DNA from: Croceibacterium xixiisoli
GTDB taxonomy: Bacteria; Pseudomonadota; Alphaproteobacteria; Sphingomonadales; Sphingomonadaceae
Assembly (NCBI RefSeq): GCF_009827305.1
Contig: NZ_WTYJ01000001.1
Location: 1,612,001-1,676,000 of the forward strand
Direction: 5' to 3'
DNA length: 64,000 nt
A program made the position numbers and the translations under genes. The notes beneath the pieces are model-generated. The model did not search any database, was not told the DNA's origin, and worked only from the letters and a program-made list of their open reading frames with translations. Shown in pieces: positions 16,796 through 26,292 of this stretch (within the stretch, counting starts at the first letter, position 1; each line of letters begins with the position of its first letter).

Positions 16796-19264
16796 TCAGA
16801 GACCGACGATACCGCCGTCATTCTTGGTGATCGCCACCACGGCCGAACGCGGGCGGCCGCTGTTGGTGCCGGTCTGGCTCTGCGGCCAATGGCTCGACGG
16901 AGCGTCTGCTTCGCCGTTTTCGCCCGGGTGCTGGATGCCCACGAACAGCGTGCGACCGTCCGGAGTGCTGTCCACGCCGGTCAGTTCGCATTCCAGCGGA
17001 CCGGTCAGGAACCGGCGCAGCGTGGCTGCGGTTGCAGCCGCACCGACGAAGGTCGCCTGCTGGGCGGTCTGGGTGCCATTGGTGTTGGTGATGGTGCGTG
17101 CGCCGCCATCGCCAACCTGGCCCGGCAGGGCGGCCAGCATCTGGTTGTTGGTGCGATCGGTGAAGGCGCCATCATCCGTCTGCAGCCACATCAGCGGGTG
17201 ATGCTGACCGGCCGGGTTGGTCGTGCGGCTGAACCACAGGCCGTCCGGGCTGGAGAAGTCGTTGGCGGTCGTCAGGCCCGACAGATTGACGTTCTGCGCG
17301 CTGGCATCGGTCGAATCTGCACCGAACAGATAGATGTCCCAGGTGAAGGTGGTTGCCGCCGATTCATTGTCCTTCTCACGCAGACGGACGATGTGACCGT
17401 TGGGATTGCCCAGCTGATTGCTGGTGCCCTTCGGGTCGTTGTAGTGGCGCGGGTTGGCGGCGTCGGTGCCGGTCAGCGGGCGACCGGCGGCGTTGTTGTT
17501 GGTCAGCGTCAGATAGACTTCGCCGGTGACCGGGTTGGTGCCGGTCCATTCCGGGCGATCCATCGGGGTCGCGCCAACGGCGTCGGCGGCCAGACGGGTG
17601 TTGACCAGAATGTCGGCCTGGCTGGCGAACACATATTCCTCATCGGTGCCGGTGGCCGGACGGTTGGGAACCTGGCCATGAACCAGCGGCAGCCAGGTGC
17701 CGGTGCCATCGGCATTGAACTTGGCTGCATAGAGCGTGCCGGCATCCAGGTACTTGTCGCCCACGGCCAGACGGTCGGCCGCTTGCGCGTCGGATGGGTT
17801 CCAGGCCGCGTTCGAAACGAACTTGTACATATATTCGCGGCGGGAATCGTCACCCATGTAGATGGCGATCTTCTTGCCGCTGGTCAGATTGCCCAGCCAT
17901 GCGCCTTCATGGCCCATGCGGCCCAACGCGGTGCGCTTGCGCGGCACGCTGTTGGGATTGTACGGATCGACTTCCAGCACCCAGCCGAACTTGTTGGGTT
18001 CGTTGCGGTAATCCTGGGTGGCCGATGCGGCCGTGGCGCGCGCGTCCCAGCGGCGGAACATCTGGTCGCCCGACGGGGCGGAAGACCAGGCATAGTTGCC
18101 GGAATTGCTGGTCACGCCATAACGGCGCAGCGCGGTCAGTTCGCGTGCCGAACGATTGGCATTGTCCGTGCCGGCGCCCGAATTGTCACGACGGAAATAA
18201 CCGGCCCAGTTTTCTTCGCAAGTCAGGTTGGTCGCCCAAACGGTGTGGCCATTGGCGCAATTGTTGATCGTGCCGGTGCCGTTGATGCCGTCGGTAGCGG
18301 CAACCGTCTTCAGGAAATCGGTGCCACGCACCGGGCCGTGGAACACGACCGGGGTGTTCGGCGTAATGCGGCGGTTCAGCGCGCTGTTGGGCACCACGGC
18401 CCAACCCGGATTGCCGCTGTCGCGGAATTCGGTGACGCTCACGCCATGGGCTTCGATTTCCTTGCGGGCTTCGCCGGCCGGGCGCGGGCCGCTCGAAACA
18501 TTGGTCGGGCCATTCGGGTGCAGATACTGCACATTCAGGTTTTCATGGTTCTGCACCAGCACGCCACGGGTGGAGCTGTTGTCGTCGCGGGCACCGGCGG
18601 CGTTCAGGCCATACCAGGTCAGCGCGTCGCCATGGTCGCCGATGCGGCTGGCGAAATCGGTGTCCGTACCGTCATTGGCATAGTTGGGCGCATTGTTGAC
18701 AATCGGATCACCCAGGCGGGTCATCACGGTCACGCTGTAGCCGGCCGGAACGGTCACGATGTCGTTCTTGTTGTGCGGCACGGCGGCGAAGCCCAGCGTT
18801 GCCGGATTCACGACAACCGTGGTCACCGACGTGGCAGGGCGGGCGCCGGCACCGCTGCTGCTCAGGCTGAAGGTCAGCTCCGTACGGCTGGCAACAGCCG
18901 GGGCGATGAACTTCGGCGTCGCGGTGTCTGCTCCGCCGAGAGCGACTGCCGGACCACCGGTCTGCTTCCAGGTCAGCGTGCCGACTGCGCCGGTCGCCAC
19001 GCCTGCCAGGGTCACCACGCGGCCAGCGCTGGTGACGATGGTGCCACCGGCGTTCACGGTGGAGTTTTCGCCCAGATCGTCGTCACCGCAAGCGGCCAGC
19101 AGCGTCGTGCCCATGAAGGCTGCGGTCGATGCGACCAAGCCGCCACGCATCGTCTGACGACGCGAATAGCGTTCGTTGACGATCACTTCCAGTGACGGTG
19201 TGTCCATGCGGTTGGTATCGACGTCACCGTCGGTATAGCCGCGAACGTGTTCGATGTCTTTCAT
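16796..19264 (-). CDS. PhoX-type alkaline phosphatase (DUF839), Tat-exported
   Basis: An 822-aa exported protein. A twin-arginine motif (SRRQTMRG, Arg35-Arg36) and hydrophobic stretch end in LLAAC with Cys59 as a possible lipobox. An Ig/PKD-like beta-rich segment (about 66-160) contains WKQTGGPAV. The DUF839/PhoX domain follows, with VLVQNHENLN, RPEWTGTNPVTGEVYLTLTNN and a C-terminal FVGIQHPGENG, all PhoX signatures. PhoX enzymes are Ca2+/Fe-dependent phosphomonoesterases that release phosphate outside the cytoplasm. The ATG at 19264 is preferred over GTG at 19294. No strong Pho box was identified upstream. Confidence 0.88.
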   Translation of the reverse strand: MKDIEHVRGYTDGDVDTNRMDTPSLEVIVNERYSRRQTMRGGLVASTAAFMGTTLLAACGDDDLGENSTVNAGGTIVTSAGRVVTLAGVATGAVGTLTWKQTGGPAVALGGADTATPKFIAPAVASRTELTFSLSSSGAGARPATSVTTVVVNPATLGFAAVPHNKNDIVTVPAGYSVTVMTRLGDPIVNNAPNYANDGTDTDFASRIGDHGDALTWYGLNAAGARDDNSSTRGVLVQNHENLNVQYLHPNGPTNVSSGPRPAGEARKEIEAHGVSVTEFRDSGNPGWAVVPNSALNRRITPNTPVVFHGPVRGTDFLKTVAATDGINGTGTINNCANGHTVWATNLTCEENWAGYFRRDNSGAGTDNANRSARELTALRRYGVTSNSGNYAWSSAPSGDQMFRRWDARATAASATQDYRNEPNKFGWVLEVDPYNPNSVPRKRTALGRMGHEGAWLGNLTSGKKIAIYMGDDSRREYMYKFVSNAAWNPSDAQAADRLAVGDKYLDAGTLYAAKFNADGTGTWLPLVHGQVPNRPATGTDEEYVFASQADILVNTRLAADAVGATPMDRPEWTGTNPVTGEVYLTLTNNNAAGRPLTGTDAANPRHYNDPKGTSNQLGNPNGHIVRLREKDNESAATTFTWDIYLFGADSTDASAQNVNLSGLTTANDFSSPDGLWFSRTTNPAGQHHPLMWLQTDDGAFTDRTNNQMLAALPGQVGDGGARTITNTNGTQTAQQATFVGAAATAATLRRFLTGPLECELTGVDSTPDGRTLFVGIQHPGENGEADAPSSHWPQSQTGTNSGRPRSAVVAITKNDGGIVGL

Positions 19265-19417
19265 GCCAGAAACCCCCGAATTGATTGAGTCCACGGGGCG
19301 CTAACTGGCTGAATTACATGACGGTTTCACGGATGGTATGCGTCCATCCCGGGTTAGAAATATGACCGGCCCTGATACATCCGGGCCGAAATCCTGCCGT
19401 GTCCGGACAGAAATGTG

Positions 19418-20779
19418 TCAATTGCCGATGGCGGCCGGTTCCGTCGATCCATCGGCCATTGCTGTTTCCTGCGCGGCAGCGGCTTCGCGGTCACGCTCGG
19501 CCCGGCTCTTCTTTTCGGCGGCGGTCTTCAACTGGCCGCAGGCGGCATCGATATCGCGGCCGCGCGGCGTGCGCACGGGGGCGGAAATGCCGCCTTCGAA
19601 CACGATGTCGGAAAAACGCCGCACGCGTTCGGGGGTGGAACATTCATATTCCGCGCCGGGCCAGGGGTTGAACGGGATCAGATTGACCTTGGCCGGCAGC
19701 TTGTAATGCTTGAGCAGGCGGACCAGCTCATGCGCATCCTCATCGCTGTCGTTCTTGTCCTTCAGCATTACATATTCGAACGTGATGCGCCGCGCATTGG
19801 ACGCGCCGGGATAGGCGGCGCAGGCTTCCAGCAGCTGTTCCAGCCCGTATTTGCGGTTCAGCGGCACGATCTCGTCGCGCACTTCCTTGGTCACCGCATG
19901 CAGGCTGACGGCCAGATTGACGCCCAGCTCCTCGCCGCAGCGGGTCATCGCCGGTACCACGCCGCTGGTGGACAGGGTAATCCGCCGCTTGGACAGGGCC
20001 AGACCGTCGCCATCCATCACCAGCGTCAACGCGTCGCGGACATTGTCGAAATTGTACAGCGGCTCGCCCATGCCCATCATGACGATATTGGTCAGCAGCC
20101 TGCCGTCGGATGTATATTCGGCGGCATCCGCATTCTCGTCATCGGTCAGTTCGGAAAAATCCATCTTTCCGCGCGGCCATTCGCCCAGCGCATCGCGCGC
20201 CAGCATCACCTGGCCCACGATCTCGCCCGGCGTCAGATTGCGCACCAGCCGCATGGTGCCAGTGTGGCAGAAGGTGCAGTTCAGCGTGCAGCCGACCTGG
20301 CTCGACACGCACAGCGTGCCGCGATCGGCGTCGGGGATGAACACCATCTCATAATCATGGCCGTCATCGGTCCGCAGCAGCCACTTGCGGGTGCCGTCCA
20401 CACTGTGCTGCGCCTCGACGATATCGGGCCGTCCGATCACGAAGCGTTCGGCCAGCCAGGGGCGCATGGTCTTGGCGATGTCGGTCATCGCCTCGAAATC
20501 GGTCACCCCGCGGTGATACAGCCAGTGGAACAGCTGCTTGGCGCGCAGCTTGGCTTGCTTGCTGTCCAGCCCCTGATCGGCCAGCAGCGCGGCCATACGC
20601 CGGCGCGACAGGCCCATCAGATCGATGCGCCCATCGGCGCGCGGCGTGATGTCACGCGCCACGGGAACCGGGTCGATCTGCCCGGGGATCTGCATCAATG
20701 ATGTATCGGCCATGCGCGCCATATAATGCGGCAGCGCCCCGGAATCAAAAAAATGCGCCATTGCTGCCTTTTCTACCAT
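19418..20779 (-). CDS. rlmN: Dual-specificity 23S rRNA/tRNA (adenine-C2)-methyltransferase RlmN
   Basis: A 453-aa radical SAM enzyme methylating A2503 of 23S rRNA and A37 of some tRNAs. The iron-sulfur cluster motif CTLNCTFC supplies Cys164, Cys168 and Cys171. [10 protein letters not shown] and the C-terminal [28 protein letters not shown] with the methylated Cys are all in place. The C-terminus carries a low-complexity Lys/Glu/Ala tail. The start may be ATG at 20779 or one of two Met codons about 20 residues later. Confidence 0.95.
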   Translation of the reverse strand: MVEKAAMAHFFDSGALPHYMARMADTSLMQIPGQIDPVPVARDITPRADGRIDLMGLSRRRMAALLADQGLDSKQAKLRAKQLFHWLYHRGVTDFEAMTDIAKTMRPWLAERFVIGRPDIVEAQHSVDGTRKWLLRTDDGHDYEMVFIPDADRGTLCVSSQVGCTLNCTFCHTGTMRLVRNLTPGEIVGQVMLARDALGEWPRGKMDFSELTDDENADAAEYTSDGRLLTNIVMMGMGEPLYNFDNVRDALTLVMDGDGLALSKRRITLSTSGVVPAMTRCGEELGVNLAVSLHAVTKEVRDEIVPLNRKYGLEQLLEACAAYPGASNARRITFEYVMLKDKNDSDEDAHELVRLLKHYKLPAKVNLIPFNPWPGAEYECSTPERVRRFSDIVFEGGISAPVRTPRGRDIDAACGQLKTAAEKKSRAERDREAAAAQETAMADGSTEPAAIGN

Positions 20780-20895
20780 GGCCGCCCAGCTGTTTTCGCC
20801 TGCGACAGGCCGTTAGCGGCAACAGGGCCTGCATTTTGTTCCCGCAGCGGGCGTCCAAATCGCACGCTTCGTCGCAGCCTATGTGTCTAAAAAAT

Positions 20896-20949
20896 CACAC
20901 ATTTTCTGTTGTCTCAGGTTCAGGAAACTCTCGGTCACGCCGACCATTT
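20896..20949 (+). promoter_or_regulatory. Conserved leader/promoter element of first porin-like gene
   Basis: A segment beginning CACACA and containing GTTCAGGAAACTC recurs almost unchanged before the next paralogue (21708-21743). In both copies GGAAACTC is followed by exactly 14 bases and then CATTT, about 57 bases before the ATG. The bipartite form suggests an ECF-type sigma factor promoter, though it departs from the EcfG consensus (GGAAC, CGTT). Confidence 0.45.
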
Positions 20950-21000
20950 CAGCAATCCGCCCAGACAAGGTTCAGGCGGAAAACTGAGATGGAGCTTTTT

Positions 21001-21663
21001 ATGCGTAATCGTCTTGCACTCATCACCGCCGGCACGTTCGCGGTGCTCGCAACGCCAGCCCTGGCGCAGGACAACACCGCCTTCACCGGGCCGCGCGTCG
21101 AAGCACTGGTCGGCTATGACATCAGCCGCCCCGGCAGCACGGTCGACAATGACAATATCGAGGATTCCACCCGCGAAAACGTCGATGGCGTGAACTACGG
21201 CGTCGGCATCGGTTATGACATTGCCCTGGGCGGGCTGGTCGCCGGTATTGAGGGCCAGTTCATCGAATCCTCCGCCAAGACCGACTACGACACCACCAAT
21301 TTCAACGGCTTCGGTGTCGGCAATGTCGAAGCCGGGCGGGATCTCTACATCGGCGCCCGGCTGGGTGCACTCGTGACGCCCAGCACTCTCGCCTATGTGA
21401 AGGGTGGCTATACCAACGCCCGCTACAATCTGCTCGCCACCGACAATGAAACCGATGTCGACGCCGATGTGGATGTCGACGGCTGGCGCGTGGGCGCCGG
21501 CGTGGAACAGGCGATCAACGAAAACTTCTTCGTGAAGGGTGAATACGCCTATTCCAATTACGGCAGCGGCGAAGTTCGACTGCCCGGCGGTTCGGAAAGC
21601 GACAGCTTCGACGTCGATGTCGACCGCCATCAGATCATGCTCGGCGTGGGTTACCGCTTCTGA
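21001..21663 (+). CDS. Outer-membrane beta-barrel protein (Omp25/OmpA-like porin family), copy 1
   Basis: A 220-aa exported protein with a signal peptide ending ATPALAQ (residue 23). The rest is an eight-strand-type barrel of alternating residues, ending GVGYRF, the aromatic C-terminal beta signal. EALVGYDISRPG, GGLVAGIEGQF, LYIGARLGALVTPSTLAYVKGGY and FVKGEYAYSNYG mark the Omp25/31-like family. ATG at 21001 is chosen with GGAG at 20991-20994; an in-frame ATG at 20989 overlaps that site. It is a tandem paralogue of the next gene, more acidic (Asp-rich loop DVDADVDVD). Confidence 0.88.
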   Translation: MRNRLALITAGTFAVLATPALAQDNTAFTGPRVEALVGYDISRPGSTVDNDNIEDSTRENVDGVNYGVGIGYDIALGGLVAGIEGQFIESSAKTDYDTTNFNGFGVGNVEAGRDLYIGARLGALVTPSTLAYVKGGYTNARYNLLATDNETDVDADVDVDGWRVGAGVEQAINENFFVKGEYAYSNYGSGEVRLPGGSESDSFDVDVDRHQIMLGVGYRF

Positions 21664-21707
21664 GCCTGACCCGTCACGGCTGCATGACAGTTCTGTGACA
21701 TTAATAG

Positions 21708-21762
21708 CACACACATGTTTGTTGTCTGAGGTTCAGGAAACTCGCCCCTTGGATAACCATTT
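21708..21762 (+). promoter_or_regulatory. Conserved leader/promoter element of second porin-like gene
   Basis: The second copy of the leader described at 20896, with the same GGAAACTC-N14-CATTT arrangement (21736-21762). It shows that the duplication included the control region. Confidence 0.45.
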
Positions 21763-21815
21763 AGGGTGTCCCGAAGGCAAACAAGGCCCGGGCATTAATG
21801 AGATGGAGTTTTTTT

Positions 21816-22472
21816 ATGAATAAGCGCATTGCCCTTCTCGTCGCTGGATCGGCCGCAGTTCTCGCAACGCCCGCTCTGGCGCAGGACAGTTCGCCCTTCA
21901 CCGGCCCCCGTGCAGAAGTGCTGATGGGTTATGACATCAGCAAGCTGGAAACGGACTCGCTGGACATCGACGACAATTTCGATCGCTCGATCGATGGCGT
22001 CACCTATGGTGCCGGCGTCGGCTATGACCACGCAATCGGCGGCCTGGTTGTCGGTATCGAAGGTCAGATCTTCGGCGGCGAAGCCAAGAACACCTATGAC
22101 GTGTCCGGCATCAGCGATTTCTCGACCGCACGCATCTCGAACGGCCGTGATCTCTACGCCGGTGCTCGCGTCGGTGCGCTGGTGACCCCGAACACCCTGG
22201 CTTACGTCAAGGGCGGCTACACCAATGCCCAGTACAATGTCTCCGGCTTCACCTCCGCTGCGCAGGCCACTGACGCTCGCGTGGAACTGGACGGCTGGCG
22301 CGTGGGTGGCGGTCTCGAACGCGCCATCACCAACAACGTCTTCGTGAAGGGTGAATACACCTATTCCGACTACGGCAATGGCGAACTGAAGCTGGGCGAT
22401 CAGACCTCGGACAGCTTCGACCTCAACACACACCGCCACCAGGTGGTTGTGGGCGCGGGCTTCCGCTTCTGA
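21816..22472 (+). CDS. Outer-membrane beta-barrel protein (Omp25/OmpA-like porin family), copy 2
   Basis: A 218-aa paralogue of the preceding gene with the same layout: signal peptide MNKRIALLVAGSAAVLATPALAQ, barrel strands, and C-terminal VVVGAGFRF. The start at 21816 has GGAG seven bases upstream. Differences concentrate in predicted surface loops while strand sequences are conserved. A strong terminator follows. Confidence 0.88.
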   Translation: MNKRIALLVAGSAAVLATPALAQDSSPFTGPRAEVLMGYDISKLETDSLDIDDNFDRSIDGVTYGAGVGYDHAIGGLVVGIEGQIFGGEAKNTYDVSGISDFSTARISNGRDLYAGARVGALVTPNTLAYVKGGYTNAQYNVSGFTSAAQATDARVELDGWRVGGGLERAITNNVFVKGEYTYSDYGNGELKLGDQTSDSFDLNTHRHQVVVGAGFRF

Positions 22473-22499
22473 TCTTTGACGATCGGTAAAAACACGAAC

Positions 22500-22530
22500 G
22501 GCCGGGACGGAAACGTCCCGGCCCTTTTCG
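22500..22530 (+). terminator. Rho-independent terminator after porin copy 2
   Basis: A perfect 10-bp GC stem (22500-22509 with 22514-22523) with a GAAA tetraloop is followed by CTTTTCG. It also faces the end of the converging IalB-like gene at 22533. Confidence 0.82.
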
Positions 22531-22532
22531 TA

Positions 22533-23027
22533 TCAGCGGCGCCCGGTGCAGCCGACGCTGGCCGCGTCCATGGCGGTGGCCGCGCCTTCCAGGCTGTAGC
22601 TGTCGGAAAAATTCCGCCCGTCTGCCGAACGTGCGCTGATCGTCATCCGGCCGGCCGAACGCATCGCCGCCACGATCGCGGCATCCATCCGCCCATCGCG
22701 GGCCCAGGCATCGCCGCCGCCGCCGGTCAGCGGGAATTCCTGTGATCCCACCCGCAGTCGGATCGCCGTGTTGCGGGCCGTTCTGCGCGACAGGCGAAAA
22801 TGCACCTGCCCGCGCACCTCCTGCCCGGGCCAGGTGCCGACGCTGGCAAAAGGCGCAAAATCGCCGCGCCGCCCCCCGGCCGCAATCGCATAGCAGCGCG
22901 GCCCATCGGCGTCGTGAAACGCACCCCACTGCCCGAACACGCCCAGGCTGTCCTTTGCCGCCAGCGGCGCACAGACAGCGATCAGCGGAACGGCGATCAG
23001 GGCGGCAAGGCTCAGGCGGCGGATCAT
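22533..23027 (-). CDS. Secreted protein, IalB-like (invasion-associated locus B family)
   Basis: A 164-aa protein with a signal peptide (MIRRLSLAALIAVPLIAVCA, cleavage near residue 24). The mature part shows FGQWGAF, RCYAIA and a C-terminal GC, an arrangement like IalB-family proteins with a Cys pair. The family is found in the alphaproteobacterial envelope; its role outside Bartonella is unclear. The IalB link is by layout and is moderate in certainty. Confidence 0.65.
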   Translation of the reverse strand: MIRRLSLAALIAVPLIAVCAPLAAKDSLGVFGQWGAFHDADGPRCYAIAAGGRRGDFAPFASVGTWPGQEVRGQVHFRLSRRTARNTAIRLRVGSQEFPLTGGGGDAWARDGRMDAAIVAAMRSAGRMTISARSADGRNFSDSYSLEGAATAMDAASVGCTGRR

Positions 23028-23233
23028 GGCGCCCGCTTGTGCTGGATTTTGCTGCAGATGGAAACTGCAACATCGATCGGGCAGGGCTGCCCGCCCCGCA
23101 GACGATTTATTTTCATAATTGTTGCGCCTGAAACCGGTTTGGCTGGATTCTCTACCGGATTCATAGTTTGATGGCCGCGAACAGGATTCGACAAACAGGG
23201 AGGGCCCAGCCGATATGCGGCGGGCGGGGATGC

Positions 23234-23872
23234 ATGAGCCTTCTGGCTGACCACAATCTGCCTTTCGCCGCCGCGCTGGTGCTGATGGCCCTGATCGCTC
23301 TGCTGCAATTGTTTGGCGTGGCCGACATGTTCGGGGACGCAGATCTCGATATGGATGCCGACGCCGATGGCCATGCTGCCGGGGCGGGCGAGGGGCTGCT
23401 CAGCCTGCTGGGCATCGGCCGGGTGCCCTTCATGATCTGGCTGACGATGTATCTGCTGCTGTTTGCCGCATTGGGTGTCGGGGTGCAGGGGCTGGCGCAA
23501 TCGCTGCTCGGCGCGCCGCTCGACATGTGGCTCGGCGCTGCCGCCACCGGCGTGCTGACCCTGCCGGTGGCCGGCGCACTGTCGCGCCCGCTCGGCCATA
23601 TTTTGCCGCAGGATGAAACCACCGCCGTCGGGCTGGACAGCCTGGTCGGCCGGCGCGGGCGGATCGCCCATGGCCGGGCCGCCGCCAACTATCCGGCCCG
23701 CGCCCGGGTGGAGGATATCCACGGCCATCCGCACCACGTCATGGTCGTGCCGCACGATCCCGCCGCGCAGATTGCCGAGGGCGAAGAGATCCTGCTCGTG
23801 CGGCGAGAGAACGAGATTTTTTACTGTGTGACACTGGAAGAGCGGCGATTGGCGCCGCTGGGCAATTCCTGA
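23234..23872 (+). CDS. YqiJ-like membrane protein with OB-fold (flotillin partner)
   Basis: A 212-aa protein with an N-terminal helix (LPFAAALVLMALIALLQLFG), an acidic DADLDMDADAD loop, and two further hydrophobic segments around VPFMIWLTMYLLLFAALGVG and the following GAAATGVLTLPVAGAL. A C-terminal OB-fold domain (about 130-212) contains LVGRRGRI and VEDIHGHPHHVMVV. This matches YqiJ/NfeD-like proteins that pair with flotillins. ATG at 23234 is used; the frame extends upstream without a good start. The flotillin gene starts 11 bases after its stop. Confidence 0.83.
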   Translation: MSLLADHNLPFAAALVLMALIALLQLFGVADMFGDADLDMDADADGHAAGAGEGLLSLLGIGRVPFMIWLTMYLLLFAALGVGVQGLAQSLLGAPLDMWLGAAATGVLTLPVAGALSRPLGHILPQDETTAVGLDSLVGRRGRIAHGRAAANYPARARVEDIHGHPHHVMVVPHDPAAQIAEGEEILLVRRENEIFYCVTLEERRLAPLGNS

Positions 23873-23883
23873 AGGGGATATAG

Positions 23884-25674
23884 ATGGGCTATGATTTCAT
23901 GACATTGGCGACACTGGTCGGCGGGGCATTCCTGTTCCTGCTGATCATCGGGTTCATGCTGGCCAAGCTGTATCGTCGGGCAAGCAAGGAAGTCGCCTTC
24001 GTCCGGACGGGCGTCGGCGGGGAACGGGTGGTCATGAACGGCGGCGCGCTGGTGCTGCCGGTCTTCCATGAAACCATGCCGGTGAACATGAACACCGTCC
24101 GTCTGGCGGTGGAACGCAAGAACCAGGACGCGCTGATCACGCTGGATCGGCTGCGGATCGACGTGAAGGCGGAATTCTACGTTCGCGTGCGCCCCGATGC
24201 CGGCGCCATCGCCATGGCCGCCCAGACGCTGGGTCAGCGCACCATGCATCCCGAAGCATTGAAGGATCTGGTCGAAGGCAAATTCGTCGATGCGCTGCGC
24301 TCGGTCGCGGCCGGCATGAGCATGAACGAACTGCATGAACAGCGGGCCGATTTCGTGCAGAAGGTGCAGCAGGTCAGCTCCAACGATCTGGCCATGAACG
24401 GGCTGGAACTGGAATCCGTTTCCCTCACCGGGCTCGATCAGACCAGCATCGAACATTTCAACGCCAACAACGCCTTCGACGCCGAAGGTCTGACCAAGCT
24501 GACCGAGCAGATCGAAGCGCGCAAGAAATTGCGCAACGACATCGAACAGGAAACCCGCGTCCAGATCGAAACCAAGAACCTGGAAGCCGGCAAGCGCAGC
24601 TTCGAAATCGGCCGCGATACCGAATTCGCCCGGCTGGAACAGGAACGCGAGGTTGAAATGCGCCGGGCCGCCCAGATGGCGGAAGTCGCGCGGGAACAGG
24701 CGCTCCGCAACCAGGAATCGGAAAGCGCCCGGATCGATGCCAAGCGCGAAATCGATGGCCGCCAGATCGAGGCGGACCGGGCCATTGAAGAGGCGCGCAT
24801 TGCCCAGAAGCAGGCGCTCGATATCGCCCGCCAGGAACAGCAGATCGCGGTCCAGAACAAGAGCCGCGAAGAAAGCCAGGCCAAGGCGCAGGCCGATGAA
24901 GCCCGTGCCAAGGCCATCGCGGCCGAAGAATCCGTCACCACCTCACGCGACACCGAAATCGCCGAGCGTGAAAAGCGCATCGAACTGATCGAAGCGGCCA
25001 AGGCGGCCGAACGCGATGCCATCCGCCTGAAGGTTCAGGCAGAGGCGGAACGCGACGCTGCCAGCAACCGCGCCGCCGCCGTCCGGCTGGAGGCAGAGGG
25101 TGATGCAGAGGCTGCCAAGCTGCGCGCCGAAGCGGACCGCGTCCGCTTCGAAGTGGAGGCTGCCGGTCAGCGCGCCGTCAACGAAGCGGCCAATCTGCTC
25201 TCGATGGATCAGATCTCGCTGCAGACCAAGCTGGCCCTGCTCAAGGTCCTGCCGGAACTGGTCCGCGAAAGCGCCAAGCCGCTCGAAGCGATCGATTCGA
25301 TCAAGATCGTGCAGGTCGATGGCCTGACCCAGCGCGGCGGCAATGGCGGCGGCGGGGCAGGGGGCTCTGCCGCCATCGGCGGCACCGGCAATCTGGCGAC
25401 TGATGCGGTCTCGGCCGCGCTCGCCTACCGTGCCCAGGCGCCGGTGCTTGATGGTCTGCTGAAAGAACTGGGGCTCGACGGCAGCTCGCTCAACGGGCTG
25501 GTGCAGGGCGTCTCGGGCGCTGTTGCGGCGTCCTCAGGCGGAGGCAGCGCGCCCTCAGGCGCAGGCAGCGCGTCCGCTTCGGTGCCCGCAACGGCATCGG
25601 GAACGCAGTCGGTTTCCGCTCCCGCCCGGGTCAGCCGCAGCAGCACGACCTTCGATCTCAACGACGAAAATTAA
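23884..25674 (+). CDS. Flotillin family protein (YqiK-like)
   Basis: A 596-aa membrane-anchored scaffold protein. One N-terminal helix (FLFLLIIGFMLAKLY, about 18-32) is followed by an SPFH/band-7 domain (about 40-200). A long alpha-helical Glu/Ala-rich coiled coil (about 210-450) with repeated REQ/EAR/AER patterns comes next, then a Gly/Ser/Ala-rich tail ending FDLNDEN. Flotillins form large oligomers in ordered membrane domains. It is cotranscribed with the OB-fold partner; a hairpin at 25683-25707 follows. Confidence 0.92.
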   Translation: MGYDFMTLATLVGGAFLFLLIIGFMLAKLYRRASKEVAFVRTGVGGERVVMNGGALVLPVFHETMPVNMNTVRLAVERKNQDALITLDRLRIDVKAEFYVRVRPDAGAIAMAAQTLGQRTMHPEALKDLVEGKFVDALRSVAAGMSMNELHEQRADFVQKVQQVSSNDLAMNGLELESVSLTGLDQTSIEHFNANNAFDAEGLTKLTEQIEARKKLRNDIEQETRVQIETKNLEAGKRSFEIGRDTEFARLEQEREVEMRRAAQMAEVAREQALRNQESESARIDAKREIDGRQIEADRAIEEARIAQKQALDIARQEQQIAVQNKSREESQAKAQADEARAKAIAAEESVTTSRDTEIAEREKRIELIEAAKAAERDAIRLKVQAEAERDAASNRAAAVRLEAEGDAEAAKLRAEADRVRFEVEAAGQRAVNEAANLLSMDQISLQTKLALLKVLPELVRESAKPLEAIDSIKIVQVDGLTQRGGNGGGGAGGSAAIGGTGNLATDAVSAALAYRAQAPVLDGLLKELGLDGSSLNGLVQGVSGAVAASSGGGSAPSGAGSASASVPATASGTQSVSAPARVSRSSTTFDLNDEN

Positions 25675-25682
25675 GCACTCCG

Positions 25683-25707
25683 GGCCGGCATCATCGCGAT
25701 GCCGGCC
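25683..25707. terminator. Hairpin between flotillin gene and converging small gene
   Basis: A perfect 10-bp stem (25683-25692 with 25698-25707) with an ATCGC loop lies 8 bases after the flotillin stop, followed by TATTCC. It touches the stop codon of the converging 67-aa gene. Confidence 0.6.
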
Positions 25708-25910
25708 TATTCCTCGACCATGTCGAGATAGGCGACCACATCATTGTCCGTCGCCAGGAACAGGCCTTCCTGCACCGCTTCCGATTGCTGGCTGGCGATG
25801 ACCATCGCCTCGGATAAAGATCCATAAAACAGCGTGTTGGCGGAACCACCTTCGATCCCGTCATCCAGATGATACAGCCTGACGCTGGCCTCGCCGAAGG
25901 TCGATCGCAT
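25707..25910 (-). CDS. Hypothetical protein
   Basis: A 67-aa acidic protein (VRLYHLDDGIEGGS...DNDVVAYLDMVEE). No family recognised. Its ATG overlaps the TGA of the DUF4169 gene (ATGA), so it is translationally coupled and very likely real. Confidence 0.6.
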   Translation of the reverse strand: MRSTFGEASVRLYHLDDGIEGGSANTLFYGSLSEAMVIASQQSEAVQEGLFLATDNDVVAYLDMVEE

Positions 25911-26140
25911 CAGCCTTCGCCCGGCTCACGCGCGATCAGGCTGACGATCCTGTCGGACTTCGCCGCCCCTTCCAACTGCGCCCCATCCAGCGTCCGCAGG
26001 ATCCGCTCGGCTTCCGCCTTCACGCTCGCCTTGCCCGATTTCGTCTGCCCGAACCGCGCCCGATTGGCCGCCGCCTGCGCCTCTTCCCCGGCTCGCTTGG
26101 CGGCCTTACGTGCTTGACGCAAATTGACAATTTCGGCCAC
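25910..26140 (-). CDS. DUF4169 family protein
   Basis: A 76-aa basic protein beginning AEIVNLRQARKAAKRA and continuing with AAANRARFGQTKSGK, the DUF4169 signature of alphaproteobacteria. A GTG start at 26140 is chosen: AGAGGA lies 7 bases upstream and the family N-terminus is M(A)EIVNLRxARK. Function unknown. It is coupled to the downstream 67-aa gene and divergent from the phospholipase. Confidence 0.8.
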   Translation of the reverse strand: MAEIVNLRQARKAAKRAGEEAQAAANRARFGQTKSGKASVKAEAERILRTLDGAQLEGAAKSDRIVSLIAREPGEG

Positions 26141-26292
26141 GGCCCGTTCCTCTGGCTGGCGGATTGATCCGCCGTTCGTGCCCTCATATGCCCTCCCGGC
26201 GCACAGGCCAAGGGGCCGCGGCGGGCCAGTCCGATAATGGATCACCGGCCTTCCATGTTGCAATGCGGCATCGGACGGGCCACATCTTCGCC

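Noticed and set aside
16751-19195. 814-codon frame opposite the PhoX gene
   Set aside because: Shadow of a gene with clear Tat signal and PhoX motifs on the other strand.
19265-19417. Pho box before the PhoX gene
   Set aside because: Only one half-site-like CGTCAT was found without a proper 11-base repeat.
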